DNA of 64,000 nt. It comes from Actimicrobium antarcticum (GTDB lineage Bacteria; Pseudomonadota; Gammaproteobacteria; Burkholderiales; Burkholderiaceae_D). The position numbers and the translations under genes are program-made. The notes under the pieces are model-generated. The model searched no databases, was not told where the DNA came from, and saw only the letters and a list, made by a program, of their open reading frames with translations. Positions 52,795 through 61,594 of this stretch are shown one piece after another. Where the stretch lies: assembly GCF_039536745.1 (NCBI RefSeq), contig NZ_BAAAZE010000014.1, forward strand, positions 186,001 through 250,000. The letters are read 5' to 3'. Every line of letters begins with the position of its first letter. Within the stretch, counting starts at the first letter, position 1.

Positions 52795-53199
52795 TCAGCT
52801 GCCTAACTTGTCGCGGCAGTATGTTTCCAGGAAGCGCTGCAGCTGGAACGCCTGCGGCAACCAGGGCTGGTCGGACAAGGCCGCCGGGTTCCGGAAGACG
52901 TAAGTCTGGACCATGATCGTGTCACCGGATGTGGTGCTGGCGGCAACGCGAATACGGCGATAGCCATCGCCCTCGAAATGGTCCAGCGCCGCCAGGTCAG
53001 CCGCATCCACGTTCAGATACACCAGGCCATCGACGCTGCCACCCGGCCGAGGCGTGATGCCCGGATAGGTATCGCCGCGCACGGCATAGCGCTGATAGTC
53101 GGCGATGCGGGCCGGTTCGGCGATGTACTCGCCGCGGACTACGCGCTGCCAGACGACGGGGAACATCAACGAACCGTAGGTGAATACATGGACTGGCAT
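52795..53199 (-). CDS. Gamma-glutamylcyclotransferase / AIG2-like protein
   Basis: The 134-residue protein has the fold's nucleotide-like loop YGSLMFPVVW near the N-terminus and the conserved Glu in LDHFEGDGYRRI, the catalytic acid position in gamma-glutamylcyclotransferases. The layout (YGSLM, ITPRPGGSVDGLVYLNV, HFEGDGY) is that of the AIG2-like group. The product could cleave gamma-glutamyl amines or peptides, but the substrate is unproved. It lies 82 bp upstream of argS on the same strand. Confidence 0.85.
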   Translation of the reverse strand: MPVHVFTYGSLMFPVVWQRVVRGEYIAEPARIADYQRYAVRGDTYPGITPRPGGSVDGLVYLNVDAADLAALDHFEGDGYRRIRVAASTTSGDTIMVQTYVFRNPAALSDQPWLPQAFQLQRFLETYCRDKLGS

Positions 53200-53243
53200 G
53201 GGGATTTTGGCGAATGGGCGAGTGACTATTTTGCCATGCCGGG

Positions 53244-53281
53244 AGCGGTGAATAGGGACGGGAGCGGTAAATAGGGACGGG
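53244..53281. repeat. Two tandem 19-bp repeats
   Basis: AGCGGTGAATAGGGACGGG is followed directly by the same sequence with one change (TAAATA). They lie upstream of the cyclotransferase-like gene; a half copy of the GTTGGGCTTCGCA palindrome follows at 53289. Confidence 0.75.
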
Positions 53282-53427
53282 CGTGGTCAACATGAATGTT
53301 GGGCTTCGCATCTGGCACGTTGAGGGTAGGTGTTGGGGCGGGCACCGCAGCTCGTCACCATTCATGCGCGCTTTGCGCGCTTCCACGGAGCGGATGCCTG
53401 TTTGTTTCAAACGCAAACCAGCTCGCG

Positions 53428-54144
53428 CTAGCGTGGCGGCCTGACGTAGGGCGCTGCGATTTCCGCCTTCATTCGATATCCGACGCTCCCCGCCAGGCCC
53501 ATCGTATTTTCTGCGGTCCGTGAACGCGCGATTTCCAGCGTGCCACTGACCCACACGGTATCCATCATCTGTACATTTTGCAGCGGCTTGTCTGCGAAAA
53601 CATGGATGATTTGATTGGCAGGTGGTGGCGGCGTGTGTATGCATGCCCCAAAGTAGGGGACCAGCAAAAATTCATTCACCTTGCCTCGCTCGCCCTCCAG
53701 GGGAACGACAAAACCCGCGATACGAATGCGTGCGCCGTTCATGGTTGGTTCGGTGGGCGCGCTGTCCCACTCGTCGCGCAGTTTTTGCAGTGCATCCATT
53801 GCGCGGGGATCGGCATCGTTCAATTCTCCTACGGTGGCGTTCAAGGTTTTCATGGGGTCCCATCCCTTTGGTGCCAGAGCGAACCACGACACTTCCTTGA
53901 ATGGCGCCTGTGACGCTGACACAGATGTTACGGGCTGCTTTGGCGGTGCCGTTTGCAAACGCTCGCCGATACGATAATTGGTATTACTGCCATCGAATGC
54001 TCCTACTGCAGCGCGCGTACGCTCGGTGACATTGGTAGCCAGCGAGGAAACGAACCTGACCAGCCCCGGAGTCATTCCTGCTCCCATGCCCAATACCAGT
54101 CCCGACATCACCAGCAATACCAGCAAAATTAAAAGTCGTCTCAT
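53428..54144 (-). CDS. DUF3299 protein, last gene of the metal island
   Basis: The 238-residue protein has an N-terminal membrane anchor or uncleaved signal (LLILLVLLVMSGLVLGMGAG) and a C-terminal DUF3299 domain with the diagnostic FVVPLEGERGKVNEFLLVPYFGACIHTPPPPANQIIHV. The family is periplasmic and of unknown function; the conserved Cys-x-His pair could bind metal. AGGAG six bases before ATG 54144 fixes the start. It directly follows the ABC permease. The same set, DUF2796-ATPase-permease-DUF3299, corresponds as I recall to the zinc-starvation-induced PA4063-PA4066 operon of Pseudomonas aeruginosa. Confidence 0.88.
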   Translation of the reverse strand: MRRLLILLVLLVMSGLVLGMGAGMTPGLVRFVSSLATNVTERTRAAVGAFDGSNTNYRIGERLQTAPPKQPVTSVSASQAPFKEVSWFALAPKGWDPMKTLNATVGELNDADPRAMDALQKLRDEWDSAPTEPTMNGARIRIAGFVVPLEGERGKVNEFLLVPYFGACIHTPPPPANQIIHVFADKPLQNVQMMDTVWVSGTLEIARSRTAENTMGLAGSVGYRMKAEIAAPYVRPPR

Positions 54145-54152
54145 CACAGCTC

Positions 54153-55415
54153 CTATAATCGCGGCGTCAAGCCATCGGCAAGTGACAGCCTGTAGGCGCA
54201 ATATCCCGGCACCAGACTCACCAGAAGACCGGTGCCAATCACGGCGCCCAACAGCGGCAGCTCGTTCGCCGCCAGCAAAATTGGCTGAATCATCAGGCCG
54301 TAGTGGGCCTGCACAAGCGGTGCGCCAAGCATGGTGGCAAGGTCCAGTAGCGCCACCCCCAGCAAGGTGCCGATAACCGTCATCACAAGGCTTTCCAGCA
54401 TCAGCATCAGAAACACGTCACGCGGCCGTGCACCAACCGAGCGCAGGATCGCAAGCTCTCGACGCCGCTCGGCGAGGCCCGCCAGAATCACGGCAACCAA
54501 TCCGCTCAAGCCCACCAGCACCACCAGCGCCGAGACGGCGAACAGTGTCTTCTCAACGATGCCGACCACCTGCCACAACTGATCGAGCGCGACACCCGGT
54601 AGCACTGCCAGCAATGGCTCTTCAGTGGACTCGTTGATGAAGCGCTGCATCTTGAACACGCCGGCGCGGCTTTTAAGGCCAACCAGTGCGGCGGTAATCT
54701 GTTTTGGCGTGAGGTCGAACTTGCGCACATGGTCGGCCGGAATCGACAGGCCGGGTAACTGCGCGCCCCCTTGCCAGTCGAGATGGATGGCCTCCATCGC
54801 TTCCAGACTGATGTGCGCAGTACGATCGATGGGCGTACCGGTACGACTCAGGATGCCCACTACCGTGAACGGTTTGTCCGCATGCTCGCTCAAACCGTTG
54901 TCGTTACTACCGTGGTTCAACGTGATTTTGTCGCCAAGCCGGTAGCGCAGCCGTTGCGCTATTTCTGCGCCGAGCACCACATCGAACACGCTTTCAAACT
55001 GTTTGCCTTCGACAAACGACAGCGGCCGAGAAGCCCCGTAGCGAAAGTGCTCGAAATACGCTGATGACGTGCCGAGTACCGGGAATCCGTGATGCGAGTC
55101 TCCTAAAGACAGAGGAATCGCCCACGCTACCGCTGGATGCGCGGCGATGCCCTGGAAACTGCGCCAGCCAATATTGTTTGTTGCTGCGCCGATCCGGAAT
55201 ACCGAATACAGCATCAATTGCACCGGGCTGGTCCGCGCGCCAATGACGAGATCGGTGCCGGACACCGACTGCGCAAACCCTGTGCGAGCATCGTTCCGGA
55301 TGCGCTCGACCCCGACCAGCATCATCACCGAAAGCGCAATCGCAACCAGCGTCAAGCTCAGGGTCAGGCGCCGATTCCAGGCGCTTTTCAATGCAATCGC
55401 GTAGAGATGAAGCAT
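54153..55415 (-). CDS. ABC transporter permease (MacB/LolC-like, FtsX fold)
   Basis: The 420-residue inner-membrane protein has an N-terminal helix (SAWNRRLTLSLTLVAIALSVMMLVGVERIRNDARTGFAQSVSG), a periplasmic MacB-like domain of about 240 residues and three C-terminal helices of the FtsX domain (LFAVSALVVLVGLSGLVAVILAGLAERRRELAILRSVGARPRDVFLMLMLESLVMTVIGTLLG). This architecture belongs to mechanotransmission-type ABC systems that extract or move molecules in the periplasm rather than across the membrane. Its ATG overlaps the ATPase stop by one base. The substrate is unknown; context points to zinc homeostasis. Confidence 0.9.
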   Translation of the reverse strand: MLHLYAIALKSAWNRRLTLSLTLVAIALSVMMLVGVERIRNDARTGFAQSVSGTDLVIGARTSPVQLMLYSVFRIGAATNNIGWRSFQGIAAHPAVAWAIPLSLGDSHHGFPVLGTSSAYFEHFRYGASRPLSFVEGKQFESVFDVVLGAEIAQRLRYRLGDKITLNHGSNDNGLSEHADKPFTVVGILSRTGTPIDRTAHISLEAMEAIHLDWQGGAQLPGLSIPADHVRKFDLTPKQITAALVGLKSRAGVFKMQRFINESTEEPLLAVLPGVALDQLWQVVGIVEKTLFAVSALVVLVGLSGLVAVILAGLAERRRELAILRSVGARPRDVFLMLMLESLVMTVIGTLLGVALLDLATMLGAPLVQAHYGLMIQPILLAANELPLLGAVIGTGLLVSLVPGYCAYRLSLADGLTPRL

Positions 55416-56128
55416 TAGTTGCTCTCCTCGATCACCGCGCGATTGAGATCGGGCAGTGCCACTTCGCGCGTGAAGTGCGTCGCCAGCCGATGGTCGTGGC
55501 TGACGAATAACAAGGTCGCTTGCGCGGCGTCGCATTCGTGAAAAAGCAAATCCAGAAAATCTTTTTGTCGCGCCGCATCCAGCGACGACGTCGGCTCGTC
55601 GGCGATGATCATTTCCGGTCGCCCGATCAAGGCTCTTGCAGCGGCGACGCGCTGTTGCTGGCCGACACTCAAGCTGGTGACCGCGCGATCACGTAGTTCC
55701 GGGCCGAGACCCAGCTGCCGGAGCAAGCGGCTGGCTTCTTCCCGCACGGTCAAACCCGCGGCGGTGGCGCGCGCTCTGCGTCGAGTCGAAAACCAGCAAG
55801 GCAGCAACGTATTCTCGACTACCGACAAATAAGGAATCAGATTGAATTGCTGGAAAATGAAGCCAATGTGATCGACCCGAAAGCGGTCACGTGCGCTGGC
55901 CGACAGCGCCGTGAGATCGGTGTCGAGCAGACGTATCGTGCCTTGCTGCGGCGCCAGTACCCCACCCAGCAACGCCAGCAGCGTGCTTTTGCCGCTACCG
56001 CTCGGACCGTGCAGAAAAACCCGTTCCTCCGCAGCGAGGGCGAAGTGCGCAATATTTATACACGGCACTGACACGCCCGGCCATCCGTACGACAGGGCAT
56101 CGAGCATCAGGATGGGGTGATCAGACAT
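55415..56128 (-). CDS. ABC transporter ATP-binding protein (MacB/LolD-like)
   Basis: The 237-residue ATPase has Walker A GPSGSGKST, a Q-loop in FIFQQFNLIPYLSVVEN, signature LSVGQQQRVAAARAL, Walker B MIIADEPTSSLD and the switch His in LFVSHDHRLATHF. FQQFNLIPYLSV is typical of the LolD/MacB/FtsE group. It powers the overlapping permease. It starts 6 bases after the DUF2796 gene, so DUF2796, ATPase, permease and DUF3299 form a tight four-gene unit. Confidence 0.93.
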   Translation of the reverse strand: MSDHPILMLDALSYGWPGVSVPCINIAHFALAAEERVFLHGPSGSGKSTLLALLGGVLAPQQGTIRLLDTDLTALSASARDRFRVDHIGFIFQQFNLIPYLSVVENTLLPCWFSTRRRARATAAGLTVREEASRLLRQLGLGPELRDRAVTSLSVGQQQRVAAARALIGRPEMIIADEPTSSLDAARQKDFLDLLFHECDAAQATLLFVSHDHRLATHFTREVALPDLNRAVIEESN

Positions 56129-56134
56129 TGCGCA

Positions 56135-56674
56135 TCACCAGAACAGGCGACGTTGTTTCGGCGTCAGTTTCGCAGCTGACTGGCCGCGCGGCCCGACTAC
56201 TTGTACATCGAGTTGATGCAAGCCGGAAAACGCATTGAACAAATTGACGTTCAGATCTTTTAAAGCGGCTGGCATGCGGCAATGGAAGCTGACTGCGAAT
56301 TCGATCCCGGCGTGTTCGCCATCTTTTTCGGCGCCACCTTTTTCGGGTACTCCGAGCTGCAACACCGGCGCCGTGAGTTGCACCGGCCCCGCCGTGCATT
56401 GCGCTGCCGCCGTCAAGGCAAACAACTTTTCCGGTTGACGCAGTTTCTCAATCATCTGCTGCACTGCCTGCTTTTGCTTGTCGGTGTCAGGCGCACGTTC
56501 GAAGCCGAGCAGATTGCCCAACGGGCTGTCCAGATCGATTGATACGGTGTTCTGATCTTGTGTCACTTGCAGCATGGCCAGGCCATGTACGTGGGCACCA
56601 GGTTCAGCCGAAAACGCCTGGGTACTCGCCATCAAGGCCATCAAACCAAGTCTGATTATCGATTGCTGCGTCAT
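56135..56674 (-). CDS. DUF2796 periplasmic protein, probable zinc-binding
   Basis: The 179-residue protein has a signal peptide (IIRLGLMALMASTQAFSAEP) and the DUF2796 core starting GAHVHGLAMLQVTQDQNTVSIDLDSPLGNLLGFE, then a charged segment and a second conserved block (IEFAVSFHCRMPAALKDLNVNLFNAFSGLHQLDVQVV). The HVHG, FHC and GLHQLD residues are candidate metal ligands. Family members are found in Zur-controlled operons and are suspected zinc carriers. AAAGGA before ATG 56674 fixes the start. Confidence 0.88.
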   Translation of the reverse strand: MTQQSIIRLGLMALMASTQAFSAEPGAHVHGLAMLQVTQDQNTVSIDLDSPLGNLLGFERAPDTDKQKQAVQQMIEKLRQPEKLFALTAAAQCTAGPVQLTAPVLQLGVPEKGGAEKDGEHAGIEFAVSFHCRMPAALKDLNVNLFNAFSGLHQLDVQVVGPRGQSAAKLTPKQRRLFW

Positions 56675-56688
56675 CGTGTTTTTTCCTT

Positions 56689-56883
56689 TCAATACCATCG
56701 TATTTTCTGCATCGGGCTATGCACGCAGCGTGACAAACGGTGGCGCGACGGCTCCCGCTTGCTGCATGACGTTGAATCTTTTTGCGACGTTGCCTGCGCC
56801 AGACGCAGCGCGAAGTCGGTCACGTCAATCAGAGAAACCATCATCACATCGTCCAGCGAACTGACATTGATGTGCGCCATCAT
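56689..56883 (-). CDS. Small hypothetical protein between redoxin and DUF2796 genes
   Basis: A 64-codon frame begins on ATG ATG overlapping the redoxin stop and fills the gap to the DUF2796 gene. The product starts MMAHINVSSLDDVMMVSLIDVTDFALRLAQ and ends basic and Cys-rich. I recognise no family. The coupling with the redoxin stop favours translation, but the codons late in the frame look random. It could be a decayed gene fragment or noncoding. Confidence 0.3.
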   Translation of the reverse strand: MMAHINVSSLDDVMMVSLIDVTDFALRLAQATSQKDSTSCSKREPSRHRLSRCVHSPMQKIRWY

Positions 56884-57392
56884 CGTCTGCCTGATTCGGC
56901 GTTATGGCAGCGATTAACCATCGCTTCTACCCACGCAGCATCGATCTCACCAGCATGTTTTGCGCAGATGCTGCGGTCGGCATGCAACAGTGTGGTGTAG
57001 GGCAACACCCCGTTGACATTGCCGAAGCGCGCCAAGATGCCGCGTGGCTCGGCTGGCGCATGCAATAGCTGTACGGGCGAACGCAATGCCCGCGCTACCG
57101 ACTCTGGAGCGGTCAATGTGTCCGATGGCCGCTGTACCGCAACGGCCATCACACGCACCGAGCCGGCGTGTGCAAGCCCGGCCAGAACTGGCATTTCACG
57201 CACACATGGTGGGCAGTCGCTACGCCAGAAATTGATCAACGTCGCTTGCGCCGGCAATCCGGAGAGGCGAACGAACCCGTGCTCGCCGGCCAACTCGAAG
57301 TCCATGGACGGGGCCACTGCCTGCGCACCGCCAAAACTGCAAGCGGCAAGCACAGCACACGCAACCCGGCCCCTTGTTCTATGCAGGCTCAC
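56880..57392 (-). CDS. TlpA-like periplasmic thiol-disulfide redoxin
   Basis: The 170-residue thioredoxin-fold protein has a signal sequence (ACAVLAACSFGGAQA) and active site CPPC in LINFWRSDCPPCVREMPVL, preceded by the TlpA-type DFELAGEHGFVRLSGLPAQA. A cis-Pro loop is present in GVLPYTTLL. It would reduce or oxidise cysteines in the periplasm. The GTG start at 57392 overlaps the TonB-receptor stop (GTGA). A natural partner is the receptor's plug, which has a CxxC, though that link is inference. Confidence 0.87.
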   Translation of the reverse strand: MSLHRTRGRVACAVLAACSFGGAQAVAPSMDFELAGEHGFVRLSGLPAQATLINFWRSDCPPCVREMPVLAGLAHAGSVRVMAVAVQRPSDTLTAPESVARALRSPVQLLHAPAEPRGILARFGNVNGVLPYTTLLHADRSICAKHAGEIDAAWVEAMVNRCHNAESGRR

Positions 57393-59524
57393 AGGGCAAA
57401 CTTCACGCCGGCGTACACGAAGCGACCCCGGTTCGGCCCCCAGATGTGGGTCACATCAAGCGCGCCGCCGCGATCAACCCACAAAAAACTTTCCTTGTCC
57501 GATTGCTTGAAATCGAACAGATTATCCAGGCCAACGAATGCGCTCCAGCGCTTGTTGACGCGATACTCGCCGCGTAAATCGACCACCCAGAAGCTCGGAC
57601 TACGGTCACGCTTCGGCGTTCCGTCCAGGTTGTATCGGGGATTGTTCGCGTAGTCGTAAAACCTCGCCAGATCTTGCGAGCCAGTCCACGTTGCGCGGGA
57701 AAATACATCCCACGGACCGCTGGCATAGTCGAGTCGCAAATACACACGTTTGTCGGGGCGCGCGAACGCAAGTGTGCCGGGATCGAAAGAGTAGCGGGTT
57801 CGCTCCAATCCGAGCGTGCCTTCCAGCGCGGACGTGATCTTGTAGGTCGCGGTCACATCGCCGCCAAGCAGCGTGACCGGATTGTCCGCCGAGGTGAAGC
57901 GCGTGACTGACTGACCCGTCACCGGATCAGTCTGGTTCGGGTCCAGCAGCGCCATGTCGTGGATGCGGTTCCAGTTCACACTGCCGACCCACGACAAACG
58001 ATCAGCCGCATACGCCAGGGTGTAGGACGCGTTGTGCGACACCTCCGGCTTGCTGATCTGGCGGTCCACTCGTGTGGTGTCGAGAATGCCGTGGTCCTGC
58101 TCGAAGAAAGAGGTCGGTGCGCGAAATCCCTTGCCGACAGCAATACGACTGTTCAAGTGCTCGTCATGGTTCCACAGCAAATTCAGGCGCGGACTGGTGA
58201 TGGTGCCGAACACGTTATGTTTGTCGATGCGCACCGAACCGTTCGCCTCCAGCTTGCCATCGAACAGGCTGTGGTATGCCTGTAAAAAGACACCCGGGGT
58301 GCGATAGACGTAATTGTCGATGCCGTCGTTGCGCATGCCATCGCTGCTTTGGCCCTTGCTGTTCAAATTTTCATAACGATAATTGAACCCGCCAGTCACC
58401 AGGGTCTCGCCTAACGGCTGCTGTGTGCTGAGCTCGACATAGGTCTGCCTCTGGTCCGCAATGTACGTGGATTTTTCATAGAAAGAATCCTGTCGATGCT
58501 TGGCGTAGCCGAACGCTAAACGCATGCTGCCCTCGCCAAGCCGCTTCACGCCGCTGGCAATGAATTGCGTACGATCGGTGAAAATGATTTCCGACATGCC
58601 GGCACGGCCATCGTTGTAGACCGTCCCTGATTGACCGTTCGACAGGGTATCTGGTCCGGCGCCATCTGGCGTTACCCAGCCGCGCGAATCGGGCGAACCG
58701 TGCGCTCCCTTCGACCAGTCAAACGGGTTTCCGGCGCCATCGCCCTTGATGCCGGCGGCGTCGCGGCCCAGCGCTCCGCCGTTGCGTTTTTCGCTCACCA
58801 CGTCCAGCCTGCCACGCACCTTGAACCCGCCTAGGTCATCGGCAAAGAACCCAAGCCCGCCGAGATTGCGTCGATAGCCGCTGTATTCCGAAATATCGTT
58901 GCCGTCGCCGTCGACGGTATTGTGTTGATTGCGGCTGACATTGGCGGTGACTGCCCCGCCGGTGAAGACGCGCGCGCCGAACCAGGCTGACTGCAGCTGC
59001 CCGTAGGAACCGATCTGCTGCGTGTACTGCAGCTCGTTTGTCATGGGACGGCGCGTGACGATATTGACCGATCCGGACAACGCCTCAGGTGCGATCAGGC
59101 TGGCCCCTGCACCGCGCGCGATATCGATGCGTTCGATGCCGCCCAGGCTGACACTGTCCAGACCATACGCCGACGACACCGATGAAAAGATCGGAATGCC
59201 GTCGATCATCACGGTGGTGTACCGTCCCGGCAAATTGTTCAGTACGACGTTGCGCACATTGCAGATCGAGCATTCGGTCTGCATCGCAATACCGGGGCGT
59301 TTGTCGAGCGCCTCTGTCAATGTGGTGGCACCGCTTTTTTCGATGTCACGTGCGCTGATGGTTTCGGTGGTGACGACGTCTTCACGCAGGATTGTCTTTG
59401 CCGTGGGGCGCTTGCTGGTGACAACGACAGGCTCAAGCTGCTGATCATGTGCCCGTACCGGAAGTGAGAATCCCGCGATGAGCGCCAGCGCCAATGGTCT
59501 ATTTAAAAAAAATCGTCGCATCAT
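57389..59524 (-). CDS. TonB-dependent outer-membrane receptor, CxxC plug type
   Basis: The 711-residue receptor has a signal peptide (FFLNRPLALALIAGFSLPVRA), a TonB-box-like EPVVVTS (31-37), a plug domain and a 22-strand barrel ending in FVYAGVKFAL with terminal aromatic/hydrophobic residues. In the plug, Cys85 and Cys88 (TECSICNVRNVVLNNLPGRYTTVMIDG) form an exposed pair in the position seen in a family of putative metal receptors. It probably imports a metal or metallophore across the outer membrane. Two adjacent ATG codons (59521/59524) are possible starts. Confidence 0.92.
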   Translation of the reverse strand: MMRRFFLNRPLALALIAGFSLPVRAHDQQLEPVVVTSKRPTAKTILREDVVTTETISARDIEKSGATTLTEALDKRPGIAMQTECSICNVRNVVLNNLPGRYTTVMIDGIPIFSSVSSAYGLDSVSLGGIERIDIARGAGASLIAPEALSGSVNIVTRRPMTNELQYTQQIGSYGQLQSAWFGARVFTGGAVTANVSRNQHNTVDGDGNDISEYSGYRRNLGGLGFFADDLGGFKVRGRLDVVSEKRNGGALGRDAAGIKGDGAGNPFDWSKGAHGSPDSRGWVTPDGAGPDTLSNGQSGTVYNDGRAGMSEIIFTDRTQFIASGVKRLGEGSMRLAFGYAKHRQDSFYEKSTYIADQRQTYVELSTQQPLGETLVTGGFNYRYENLNSKGQSSDGMRNDGIDNYVYRTPGVFLQAYHSLFDGKLEANGSVRIDKHNVFGTITSPRLNLLWNHDEHLNSRIAVGKGFRAPTSFFEQDHGILDTTRVDRQISKPEVSHNASYTLAYAADRLSWVGSVNWNRIHDMALLDPNQTDPVTGQSVTRFTSADNPVTLLGGDVTATYKITSALEGTLGLERTRYSFDPGTLAFARPDKRVYLRLDYASGPWDVFSRATWTGSQDLARFYDYANNPRYNLDGTPKRDRSPSFWVVDLRGEYRVNKRWSAFVGLDNLFDFKQSDKESFLWVDRGGALDVTHIWGPNRGRFVYAGVKFAL

Positions 59525-59784
59525 ATGCAATCTCTCTTTCATTTCGGGGGCGCTGCCACGCACAGGAAAATCAGCCATCTGCTGCCCCCTCGTTTTGTTT
59601 TTGTCGATTTCTGCGGGAATGCGCCGGGCGGGGAACGAATCAAAAAATCGTGCCCGTTCTTGCGGAAGAAACGCCATCCCGGCAGCGGTTATCGACCCTC
59701 GTTGCGTCGTCCTTCGCGCAGCTGAAAAACCAGCTCGCGCTGCCACTGACAAGGCGTCGTTTCTTTTTTGCGTCAACTCTTGTG
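59525..59784. promoter_or_regulatory. Gap between cobW and the TonB receptor
   Basis: A 260-bp gap, the largest in the metal island, may hold a separate promoter for the receptor-to-DUF3299 run. I see no TGCAAC-N3-GTTGCA box here, in contrast to the zur side. Confidence 0.4.
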
Positions 59785-60777
59785 TCAGTCGGTCAGGCAA
59801 TTTGCAAGGCCGTTCAGGAATAAGTCGCCGGGGAGCTTGCGGCCGATGAAAACGATGACGGTTTCTGGCGTTTCGTTGATCAACCATGGTTTGCCAACCC
59901 GGGAGGCTTTGAGCATGTGCACTCCTTGAAACACAAAGCGTTGCTCAATTTCCTTGACGTAAAGAATGCCCTTGTAACGCAGCAGATCCCTGCTGTACAC
60001 CGTAAGAATTCGAGCCAGAAAATCTTCAAGCCTGTCCGGATCGAACGGCCGCAGAGATCGAAATACAAACGAGCGTATGTCTTCGTCATGTTCGTGGCTG
60101 ACGTCGTTGAGAAAATCCGGTTCGATGTCGAGAATCGCCTGCAGATTGAACCCCTTGATGTCAAGAATCTGATCGAGTTCGGTTTCTCCGAAATGCACTT
60201 TGCGTACTGGTGCACGCGCATTGATGCTCCGCAAGCGTGCGATCAGAGCTTCGGTTTCTTGCTCAGACACCAGATCGGTTTTTGATAACAGAATGCGGTC
60301 GGCAAACCCGACTTGCTCCTGCGCTTCATGATGTTGCTCGAGTTGTTGTGTTGCGTGCATGGCATCGACAACAGTGATGATGGCGTCGAGCGAAAAGTAC
60401 TCGCCGATTTCCTCTTCGACAAAAAAGGTTTGCGCTACTGGCGCCGGATCAGCAAGCCCGGTGGTCTCTATGATTACGCGATCAAACCGCACTTCGCCCC
60501 GTTCGCGTTTGTCGGCCAGTTCGCCGAGTATGCGGACCAGGTCGCCACGCACCGTGCAGCAAATGCAACCGTTATTCATCTCGACGATTTGCTCTTCGCT
60601 GTTGACCAGCAGTTCGCTGTCGATTCCGGCCTCGCCGAATTCGTTTTCGATCACGGCGATTTTCTGGCCGTGGTGTTCACTCAATATACGATTCAATAGC
60701 GTCGTTTTTCCGCTACCAAGAAATCCGGTCAGTATGGTGACCGGGACCGGGCGTGACATGGTGTCGATCGATGACAT
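59785..60777 (-). CDS. CobW/COG0523-family metal-chaperone GTPase
   Basis: The 330-residue G3E GTPase has Walker A GFLGSGKTTLL, the family's metal-binding motif CxCC in NGCICCTVRGDLV, RVIIETTGLADPAPVAQTFF, TKTD-like SKTDLV and a C-terminal CobW-C domain (SFVFRSLRPFDPDRLEDFLARIL). A His/Asp-rich SHEHDED precedes the C-domain. Such proteins load or traffic zinc (or other metals) in the cytosol, often under Zur control. An AGGAG site seven bases before ATG 60777 sets the start, 2 bases after the NiCoT stop, so the two are co-transcribed. Confidence 0.93.
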   Translation of the reverse strand: MSSIDTMSRPVPVTILTGFLGSGKTTLLNRILSEHHGQKIAVIENEFGEAGIDSELLVNSEEQIVEMNNGCICCTVRGDLVRILGELADKRERGEVRFDRVIIETTGLADPAPVAQTFFVEEEIGEYFSLDAIITVVDAMHATQQLEQHHEAQEQVGFADRILLSKTDLVSEQETEALIARLRSINARAPVRKVHFGETELDQILDIKGFNLQAILDIEPDFLNDVSHEHDEDIRSFVFRSLRPFDPDRLEDFLARILTVYSRDLLRYKGILYVKEIEQRFVFQGVHMLKASRVGKPWLINETPETVIVFIGRKLPGDLFLNGLANCLTD

Positions 60778-60781
60778 GGCG

Positions 60782-61594
60782 CTACTCCTGAAGTGGGAAA
60801 CGGGAAGATCCCGGACGGCGAATCAGCCATAGATACGCCATGAGTAATCCGAAAAAAAGAACGAATCCAGTGACGGTCAATGTCATGTCGCCGAGTTCAA
60901 TGCCGGGAAAGAAATGCGTTGCAATGCCGTATGACGCGATGCCATACGACAGCGTCACCACGATCCAGCCAACCTTGCGGCGGTAGGCCAACGCTTCGTC
61001 TGCACGCGCGACCTGCCGTAGCAGGCGCACCATCAAACGGCTATCGAGCGTGTCGGTGATCACCATGCCGCTGGTAAAGGCCAACCCCACCAGCAAGGCC
61101 ATTGCTACGCCGGAATGCGCGGTTGCCGCGTAGCCCCATGCGGCAGCCTGGGTCGCCGTATCGAACACCAGTGCGAACACGACACCCACGGCAAAAATCG
61201 CCAGCGGATGAGACCTCTCGCGCAGCCGTTGAGGAACGAAACGCGTTTTCCAACCGGCGACGCGATAGTCGTTTCGGCTCAACAACGCGCGCAGATTGCA
61301 TGTACCGACCAGGATCAGCAAGGCGACAGGCAACCAATCCAGCAATCCCCTGATCGCGGCCGGTATTGGCACATTGCCGGCCAGCGTACCGAGCACCACG
61401 GCAATCAGCGTCACTGTCAGCCCGTGCCCCAGCGCAAACAGCGTGCCGGTCCAGCGCGCCATGTCCGGTCGCACCTGTACGCTCCGGTACGTCATGCTGT
61501 CGATCATCGCGATGTGATCGGGATCGAAACCATGCCGCAAGCCAAGCACGAACATCAGCGACAATCCTGATATCGATATCAGTTCAGTGTCCAT
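60782..61594 (-). CDS. NiCoT-family transition-metal permease (HoxN/HupN-like)
   Basis: The 270-residue membrane protein has about eight helices and the NiCoT signature in helix 2 as LGLRHGFDPDHIAMID (usual form RHAxDxDHI), followed by LFALGHGLTVTLIAV, LVFDTATQAAAWG and LAFTSGMVITDTLDSRLM, all conserved regions of the family. Ni and Co are the classical substrates; in a Zur-box locus Zn is at least as likely. ATG 61594 overlaps the merC end by 11 bp, and a Zur-box-like dyad lies 13 bases upstream. Confidence 0.88.
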   Translation of the reverse strand: MDTELISISGLSLMFVLGLRHGFDPDHIAMIDSMTYRSVQVRPDMARWTGTLFALGHGLTVTLIAVVLGTLAGNVPIPAAIRGLLDWLPVALLILVGTCNLRALLSRNDYRVAGWKTRFVPQRLRERSHPLAIFAVGVVFALVFDTATQAAAWGYAATAHSGVAMALLVGLAFTSGMVITDTLDSRLMVRLLRQVARADEALAYRRKVGWIVVTLSYGIASYGIATHFFPGIELGDMTLTVTGFVLFFGLLMAYLWLIRRPGSSRFPLQE

